From positions 1 to 48,026 of the forward strand of contig URQW01000016.1 in assembly GCA_900550105.1 (NCBI GenBank): a stretch of DNA of 48,026 nucleotides. Reading direction: 5' to 3'. Origin of the DNA: an uncultured Pelosinus sp. (lineage in GTDB: Bacteria; Bacillota; Negativicutes; UMGS1260). The notes under the pieces are model-generated. The model searched no databases, was not told the DNA's origin, and was given only the letters and a program-made list of their open reading frames with translations. Of this stretch, positions 42,713 through 48,026 are shown piece after piece. A program made the position numbers and the translations under genes. Position 1 is the first letter of the stretch; every line of letters begins with the position of its first letter.

Positions 42713-44662
42713 TTATATTTTAAACTTAGAAACCATGAATTGCAAGCCACTGGCCATTTTAGCAAGCGACTCGGACGCGTCAGCAATTTCTTTCATTGAA
42801 ACTGTAACCGCCTCGCTAGCCGCTGCTGTTGTCTGCACACCAGCATTTGACTCTCTAGCAATCGCAGCAACACGTTCAGCGCTGCGCACCATTTCCTGCA
42901 TGCCTTGCCGCTGTTGAACACTGTCAGTATTGATCTCGCGGATCATACTTACACTATCGTTAATTTTACCGAGAATATTTTGCAATGCCTCACCAGCAGT
43001 CGTAATAACTTCAACACCTTCATTAACTCTTGCGCTGCCGTTATTCATCACCTGTATTGCTTTAGTACTCTGGCTCTGAATCTCACGGACAATTTGTGCA
43101 ATCTGCTTGGTAGCATCCTGCGACTGTTCGGCAAGTTTGCGAACTTCTTCGGCAACTACGGCAAAACCGCGCCCCTGTTCCCCTGCTCTAGCAGCCTCTA
43201 TAGCAGCGTTCAGCGCCAAAAGATTTGTCTGTCCGGCAATACCACTGATAACATCAAGAATCCGGCCAATCTGATTGCTCTTTTCACCGAGTGCACCAAT
43301 AACCATAGCTGTTGCCACAGTTACTTCCTTAATCTCTTCGATCTTATTCACGGCATTACAAGCGGCTTTATCACCAGTTTCAGCAGCAGCAGCCATTTCA
43401 ATCGACATATTCGCTGCCGATTGCGCTTTGTGTACCATCGACTGGGATACTTCTGTTAGATGATTAACCATCTGCAAGGTTTCGTTCATTTCCTCCGCCT
43501 GTTTATGCGACCCAGCAGCAAAATCAGTCAGAGTTTTAGCAATCTGACTAACAGATCGTTCCGCTTCGTTCGAAGTTGCGGAAAGCTCCTCAGAAGACGC
43601 AGCTACCTGTTCAGCCGTTCCAACTATTTTTTTGATAAGTTCTTGAAGATTATCTACCATTGTATTGAAAGTTAGCGCCAGTTGGCCTAACTCATCTGTG
43701 GTCATAACTTTGGCTTTGACTGTCAAATCGCCTTCAGATATTTTCGTTGTAGCCGCTACCAGTTCTCTCACAGGTTTTATTAAAATTCCAGCAGCAACTA
43801 CCCCCACCAACACCGCTGCTAGAACGGCAATTATTGTAATTATTATACCCGTCCAACGAATCTTGTTGGCGCCAGCCATGGCTTCACTCATAGACTGCTG
43901 AGTTATAACGCCCCAGCCGCCATGATTCACCTTACTATAGCCAGCCAGCTTTTTTTCACCTTCATATCCATAAGAAGTTACACCCGTTTTTCCATCCATA
44001 GTTTCCTGCACAGGCTCTAAATTACTTACATCAGCCATGTCTTGTACAAGCTTCTTATCGGGATGAGCCAAAATCTTGCCTGTGCTGTCCACTAAAAAAG
44101 CGTAACCTGTTTCGCCGATCTTGGTGTCACCAAGACTTTTACTGATAACATTAAGATTGAGAATGCCAAGTATCGTTCCTTTTAGCTGTTTTTTATCATC
44201 CTTAATGGGGACACATACAATGACGGCCGCCTTACCCGTACCCTTTGAAATTAACGCCTCCGATATTGAATACTCTGCACCTTTTTTGACCTGTTTAAAA
44301 TATTCTCGATCAGCAATACTGGCTAAATTCCCTTCGTTTCGTACTAATTCCATCCCTTGGCTGTCAGTGACAATGACTCCACTAATATCTTTATAGGACT
44401 TACTCACCGACAATAAAAGCGGCAATTGCCGAGCCGTATCCATCGATTGAATATCTGATGAGTCTGCCAATGCTTTTAATAGCTCTACTTTTTCAACCAC
44501 TCGATTGTCCATTTCTTTGGCAAGATCGGCGGCTATCATACGGTTATTGTCGTACACCGAATTCATCAATGCTGTTTGGCTAAAATATGTAGTAATAATA
44601 CTAATCAATATGACTGGAATCGTCGCAATCAAAATAAAGCCGCTAACCAGCTTCTTCTTCAT
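42713..44662 (-). CDS. Methyl-accepting chemotaxis protein with extracytoplasmic dCache domain
   Basis: About 649 residues from the ATG at 44662, after GAGGGG. TM1 about residues 5-26, then a double-Cache sensor domain (TDSQGMELVRNEG, GYAFLVDSTGKILAHPDKK), TM2 about 268-292 (IIITIIAVLAAVLVGVVAAG), a HAMP domain (ATTKISEGDLTVKAKVMTTD), and a signalling domain with the hairpin tip ISGIAGQTNLLALNAAIEAA and RGFAVVAEEVRKLAEQS. dCache receptors commonly bind amino acids or organic acids; the ligand here is unknown. Monocistronic. Confidence 0.95.
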   Translation of the reverse strand: MKKKLVSGFILIATIPVILISIITTYFSQTALMNSVYDNNRMIAADLAKEMDNRVVEKVELLKALADSSDIQSMDTARQLPLLLSVSKSYKDISGVIVTDSQGMELVRNEGNLASIADREYFKQVKKGAEYSISEALISKGTGKAAVIVCVPIKDDKKQLKGTILGILNLNVISKSLGDTKIGETGYAFLVDSTGKILAHPDKKLVQDMADVSNLEPVQETMDGKTGVTSYGYEGEKKLAGYSKVNHGGWGVITQQSMSEAMAGANKIRWTGIIITIIAVLAAVLVGVVAAGILIKPVRELVAATTKISEGDLTVKAKVMTTDELGQLALTFNTMVDNLQELIKKIVGTAEQVAASSEELSATSNEAERSVSQIAKTLTDFAAGSHKQAEEMNETLQMVNHLTEVSQSMVHKAQSAANMSIEMAAAAETGDKAACNAVNKIEEIKEVTVATAMVIGALGEKSNQIGRILDVISGIAGQTNLLALNAAIEAARAGEQGRGFAVVAEEVRKLAEQSQDATKQIAQIVREIQSQSTKAIQVMNNGSARVNEGVEVITTAGEALQNILGKINDSVSMIREINTDSVQQRQGMQEMVRSAERVAAIARESNAGVQTTAAASEAVTVSMKEIADASESLAKMASGLQFMVSKFKI

Positions 44663-44833
44663 ACTCGCCCCTCGCCCTAGTTGAATAACATAATTTATCA
44701 TATATTACTATCCCCCTAAAAAAACGAGGACAGAACAAGATTTCCTGCTCTATCCCAGTTCAATAACCTTACATTAGCTTTCGCTAAACTAATGAAAAGG
44801 TACATCAATAATAATATAATTTGCGTTACTTTA

Positions 44834-46336
44834 TTAAACTAATCCCAACCAATGCCAGTAAGTAAAGATAAACAAAACAAGTACGCCTAACGAAATAATA
44901 GTAAGGGGAATCCCTACTTTCGCCATATCTTTTACTTCAAACGTATTTGTGGCGTAAGGAATCATTGCCTGAGGAGAATTAACTGGGAGAATAAAGGCAA
45001 AGTATACGGTATATGTTGCGATCAAAGTCATTCCCCACATCGGCAGAGAAGGATTATTCAGACTGACTAAAAATCCTAATACAGTAGGCACAAGCGCTGC
45101 TGCTGACGATGTGATACTAGCAAAAGCAAACCGAATCACAAGTAAAGCAATTGCTATAATGACCATCATAACCGTCGGCGCTAACGAACCTAATCCTAAT
45201 CCGCCTAAACAAGTTTTCGCCAGCCAAATGGCCGAACCAGACTTTAACATAGCCTCGCCTAGCGAAATTCCAGCACCAAAGAGTAAAATCGTTCCCCAGT
45301 CAACCTTTGCAGCTACTTCCTTCCAATTTGTCACACCAATACTAGGAAACATCATAAGAAATACTGCTAAAATAGAAACCGTATTGGCATCTATCTTATG
45401 GAAAGATTCAGTAGCCCATAAGAGAATGGTAATAAAAAAGATCACAGATATTTTTTTCTCTTTCTGGCTCATCGGGCCAAGATCTTGCAAAGCTTTTTCG
45501 ATAGCCGTACTGCCGCCAGGTATTTCATCAAATTCATATTTATTTAATCGCGTAATAAGGAAATACAAAACAATTAATAAAACGATGCAAAATGGCATTC
45601 CATAGATTAACCATTCTCCCCATGAAACTGGGTGTTTTAACACACCAGCAATAAAAGAAAGAGCGACTGGATTTGGTGCACCAGCTGTTAACACGCCAAT
45701 CCCGGAAATAGAAGAAGATATAGCAATGCAAACGAGTAGATTCCTCGCAAAGACGCTTTTCGGATCAACACCAAAAGCAGAAATCAACCCCATGGCAATC
45801 GGAGTCATTGTTGCCGCCCTCGCAGTAATTGAAGGAATGAGAAAATCCAAAACTAACATAACTATGATCATGCCAGCAAAAACATTATTCGTCTTACTTC
45901 CCACAATCTTCAGAATATTTAAGGCAATCCTTTTTTCCAATCCAGTAGACAAAATAGAGCCGGCAATAAACAGCCCAGCAGCGACCAAAACCCAGCCTGG
46001 ATTTACAAAACCGCTCAAAGCAATGGGAATCGCTTTCGCTGTACCTAATAAGGGTCCTTCTACTCCCTTAACTGGAGAAAACCCTAAAAAGAAAAGCAAA
46101 AATAAAATAATCCCGACTGCACTAACTGGATAAGAAACTGCTTCGGTAACCCACATAATAACAGCAAAAGCCAGTACACCTAAAACACGTTGCCCCGCCG
46201 TCGACAATCCCGCGGCAACGGGAGAAAAAACAATTCCAAGCATCACTGCAAACCCGATACATAACCAAAGTAACCGTTTCATTGTGATTTGATCATTACC
46301 AATTTTTGCACTTTTCTCTGTCAGATTTTGAGCCAC
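44834..46336 (-). CDS. DASS (SLC13-like) dicarboxylate/anion symporter
   Basis: 500 residues from a GTG at 46336, 5 bases after GGAGGAG, with about 12 membrane segments. DASS features: VITEAVSYPVS-type opening (FAVIMWVTEAVSYPVSAVGI), GVLTAGAPNPVALSFIAG carrying the substrate-site SNT/PNP-like motif, and LILPVNSPQA-type second repeat (FAFILPVNSPQAMIPYAT). The family moves citrate, succinate, malate, tartrate or sulfate. The substrate cannot be fixed by eye. Divergent from a BusR-like regulator across a 254-base gap. The downstream gap 44702-44833 shows only a small TTAGC/GCTAA hairpin. Confidence 0.88.
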   Translation of the reverse strand: MAQNLTEKSAKIGNDQITMKRLLWLCIGFAVMLGIVFSPVAAGLSTAGQRVLGVLAFAVIMWVTEAVSYPVSAVGIILFLLFFLGFSPVKGVEGPLLGTAKAIPIALSGFVNPGWVLVAAGLFIAGSILSTGLEKRIALNILKIVGSKTNNVFAGMIIVMLVLDFLIPSITARAATMTPIAMGLISAFGVDPKSVFARNLLVCIAISSSISGIGVLTAGAPNPVALSFIAGVLKHPVSWGEWLIYGMPFCIVLLIVLYFLITRLNKYEFDEIPGGSTAIEKALQDLGPMSQKEKKISVIFFITILLWATESFHKIDANTVSILAVFLMMFPSIGVTNWKEVAAKVDWGTILLFGAGISLGEAMLKSGSAIWLAKTCLGGLGLGSLAPTVMMVIIAIALLVIRFAFASITSSAAALVPTVLGFLVSLNNPSLPMWGMTLIATYTVYFAFILPVNSPQAMIPYATNTFEVKDMAKVGIPLTIISLGVLVLFIFTYWHWLGLV

Positions 46337-46522
46337 ATAAACTCCTCCATTTAATAGAATAGATAGTCCCCATAATAATCCAGTCTGTTTTCACCTTCCT
46401 ACGTGGGAAAAATTTAAAATTGCTAGTCTTTAATGCAGGATAATTTTCCGGTTCTATGGAACTAGCAAACTAATAAATCTTTTCCGTGTTAGTTTGAATT
46501 TCCAATACTACATTTCTCCACA

Positions 46523-46559
46523 AAACAAACAACTCCTTCTATGTTATTGTTGTTTGTTT
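46523..46559. promoter_or_regulatory. 11-base inverted repeat between the anion transporter and BusR-like genes
   Basis: AAACAAACAAC (46523-46533) and GTTGTTTGTTT (46549-46559) are exact inverted copies 15 bases apart, just upstream of the regulator ribosome site. A second, smaller pair is AAACTAA (46467-46473) and TTAGTTT (46489-46495). Candidate operators of the regulator. Confidence 0.5.
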
Positions 46560-46590
46560 AAAATTTTATTTTTGCAGAGGATGATAAATC

Positions 46591-47355
46591 ATGAAAAGGT
46601 CAAATGAAGCAACCTATAAAGTCATTGCTCTGGATATTGCTAAAAAGATCATGACTGGCGAATATCCTATCGGAACTAAAATTTCCGGGCGTTCTATCCT
46701 GTCTAGCCAATATAACGTTTCACCTGAAACAATTCGCCGGGCAATTATTCTACTCAAAACTGAAAAAATCGTAGATGTGTCGCGTGGTAAAGAAATTATC
46801 GTTACCTCATCAGATAATTGTTCATCCTTTATCGAACAACATCACACCCAAACATCCACGGTTTCGCTTTATCAAAAACTTGATACTACCTTCAAGAAAA
46901 AACAACTGGTTGACCAGGAATTAAAAGATACCTTAGATCAAATAGCATCCTACTTGAAGTACATGAAATACTCTGATCTGTTAAATCCAGTTGAAGTCAC
47001 GATTCCGTTTCGCTCCCCTATCATTGGCAAAACAATTCAAGATTTAAATTTTTGGAAACACACCCAAGGAACCATTGTAGCCGTTGTACAAAATAATATC
47101 GCCACGACTTCGCCTGATCCCGATTTGATCTTACATGCAGGTGATAGCATCGTCGCTATTGGCCCAGGAAATTTAAAAGAAGTGATTTCTGCTTTTATTT
47201 CCCCACCGCCTAAATCGAAACAAACTTACCTGAAGAAAGCATTTTCTGTTCTCAGTACTGCTTTATTAGTAACCGAAGAGACAGCTCTCCTCGGAATAGA
47301 TTTTGGGGAATTTGGCAGTCTATCTTGTCGGTTGATCAGCGGCTTTATCTCTTAA
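46591..47355 (+). CDS. BusR-like GntR regulator with RCK_C (TrkA-C) domain
   Basis: 254 residues. GntR winged helix at residues 1-75 (KISGRSILSSQYNVSPETIR), a helical coiled-coil segment about 90-130, and an RCK_C domain about 130-210 (VEVTIPFRSPIIGKTIQDLN, then ILHAGDSIVAIGPGNLKEVI). This is the architecture of BusR, a c-di-AMP-sensing repressor of an osmolyte transporter. About 45 extra residues (YLKKAFSVLSTALLVTEETA and onward) follow the usual end. Start ATG 9 bases after AGAGG. Divergent from the DASS transporter, its probable target (inference). Confidence 0.85.
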   Translation: MKRSNEATYKVIALDIAKKIMTGEYPIGTKISGRSILSSQYNVSPETIRRAIILLKTEKIVDVSRGKEIIVTSSDNCSSFIEQHHTQTSTVSLYQKLDTTFKKKQLVDQELKDTLDQIASYLKYMKYSDLLNPVEVTIPFRSPIIGKTIQDLNFWKHTQGTIVAVVQNNIATTSPDPDLILHAGDSIVAIGPGNLKEVISAFISPPPKSKQTYLKKAFSVLSTALLVTEETALLGIDFGEFGSLSCRLISGFIS

Positions 47356-47387
47356 AACCTAGTCCTATTTATTAAATTCACTTTATA

Positions 47388-47419
47388 GAAAGCTTCACGC
47401 AAAATTGCGTGAAGCTTTC
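47388..47419 (+). terminator. Terminator of the BusR-like gene
   Basis: GAAAGCTTCACGCAA (47388-47402) and its exact complement TTGCGTGAAGCTTTC (47405-47419), followed by TTGTTTTG. Confidence 0.9.
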
Positions 47420-47539
47420 TTGTTTTGTATAAATATTTACAGGAATCAACTGCAATATCACGAACTATTGCTTTATATAAGGCTTCAGATCACAATAACT
47501 TAATGTCAGTCTGATTCAAAGAAACGAGGTCGAACTGTT

Positions 47540-47998
47540 ATGACATCTCGAAAAATTCGCAGTGATCTTTTTTTGCAAATCGCTTTTGGCGTTGTAACAG
47601 CTATTCTACTATTTTCCTGGGCAATATATCAGTTTATTATCCTCCCGTCCTCGGCGCATCTCGCCAATACTGAAATGCGGCTGGCCGCCAATACTGTGCA
47701 GCTAGCGGTGGAAAGTTTTTTTGCCGACACGGAAAAACAACTTTTGCTTGTTCGCGATATTGCGCAACAAGACAACATCAATCCAGAAGATGCTTCATCA
47801 ACAAAACGCTTATTCTTGCCGGTTATGCAGCGCAATCCCCAAATCTCTTCGATCATGCTGGCAAATGAAAATGCTCAAGAGCTCATTATATTTAAAGATA
47901 CTAACGGTTGGCGTACCCGGATCACCAATCCACAGGATCATCGCGGTAAGGCCCATTGGCTATACTGGAATAAGGCTGTCGCCTTCCAAACCGAATAA
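47540..47998 (+). pseudogene. N-terminal fragment of a Cache-type membrane sensor
   Basis: 152 residues, then a TAA at 47996. One membrane segment (IAFGVVTAILLFSWAIYQFI, about residues 14-33) is followed by the first part of an extracytoplasmic Cache-like sensor domain (MLANENAQELIIFKDTNG). Complete Cache sensors have roughly 250 extracytoplasmic residues, a second membrane segment and a cytoplasmic output domain; all of this is missing. A hairpin terminator starts 5 bases after the stop. It could be a truncated remnant or a stand-alone membrane-anchored binding domain. The ATG follows GAGGTCGAACTGTT. Confidence 0.55.
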
Positions 47999-48002
47999 AT
48001 AT

Positions 48003-48026
48003 CCACCCGCATAGCGGGTGGTTTTT
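48003..48026 (+). terminator. Terminator right after the truncated sensor
   Basis: CCACCCGC (48003-48010) pairs with GCGGGTGG (48014-48021) around ATA, followed by TTTTT to the window edge. Confidence 0.85.

Noticed and set aside
42905..43459. 184-codon open frame on the plus strand
   Set aside because: Antisense to the well-supported chemoreceptor signalling domain, with no recognisable domain or ribosome site.

Overview
The window looks like a low-to-mid GC Firmicutes chromosome. Shine-Dalgarno sequences are strong, GTG and TTG starts are common, most genes are divided by intrinsic terminators, and regulators of the PucR, MocR, YesN and BusR types are present. Low GC with a secondary-fermenter gene set fits Negativicutes (Pelosinus/Sporomusa-like), but that genus guess is an inference and no marker gene is present. 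I saw no rRNA, tRNA, CRISPR array, phage or insertion sequence.

Layout. 1-3.3 kb: start of an azlC exporter gene, a divergent MocR-type regulator, and a secreted ankyrin-repeat protein. 3.3-24.3 kb: a large ureide (allantoin) island. It holds carbamate kinase, AllE, AllH, a single-chain AllF-AllG fusion, PucR regulator 1 with an alpha/beta hydrolase, AllD, an NCS1 allantoin-type permease, two tandem allantoinase paralogues, a lactate-permease-family transporter with a coupled 55-residue membrane protein, AllC, PucR regulator 2 and PucG. 24.6-38 kb: a glycyl-radical-enzyme bacterial microcompartment locus on the minus strand. It reads sensor kinase, response regulator, PduA-type and PduB-type shells, a BMC protein with a long repetitive tail, PduL, flavoprotein, aldehyde dehydrogenase, EutN-type vertex, alcohol dehydrogenase, glycerol/1,2-propanediol dehydratase-type glycyl radical enzyme, its activase, and a GrpU-like shell protein with no canonical start codon; a second response regulator follows. 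38.2-42.4 kb: threonine/serine catabolism (threonine ammonia-lyase, RidA, a YheO/DauR-type regulator, an amino-acid permease). 42.7-48 kb: a chemoreceptor, a DASS anion transporter divergent from a BusR-like regulator, and a truncated Cache-type sensor ending at a terminator.

How the ureide genes work together. Allantoin enters by the NCS1 permease and allantoinase opens it to allantoate. AllC gives ureidoglycine. AllE and AllD take this to oxalurate, or PucG transaminates it with glyoxylate, yielding glycine. AllFG plus AllH would split oxalurate phosphorolytically to oxamate and carbamoyl phosphate, and carbamate kinase would make ATP. This is an oxygen-independent, energy-conserving route with oxamate as the expected leftover, so the lactate-permease-family protein is a candidate oxamate exporter. 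Three minus-strand promoters of the island (allB2 operon, lctP, allC) share a TGCACT element about 21 bases upstream of a TATAAT box. TGCAC-containing inverted repeats lie by pucR2 and allB2, suggesting one PucR regulon that leaves out the allFG operon.

In the microcompartment, the diol would be dehydrated to an aldehyde inside the shell, then split between acyl-CoA/acyl-phosphate (aldehyde dehydrogenase, PduL) and alcohol (iron alcohol dehydrogenase). A PocR-domain kinase is the likely diol sensor.
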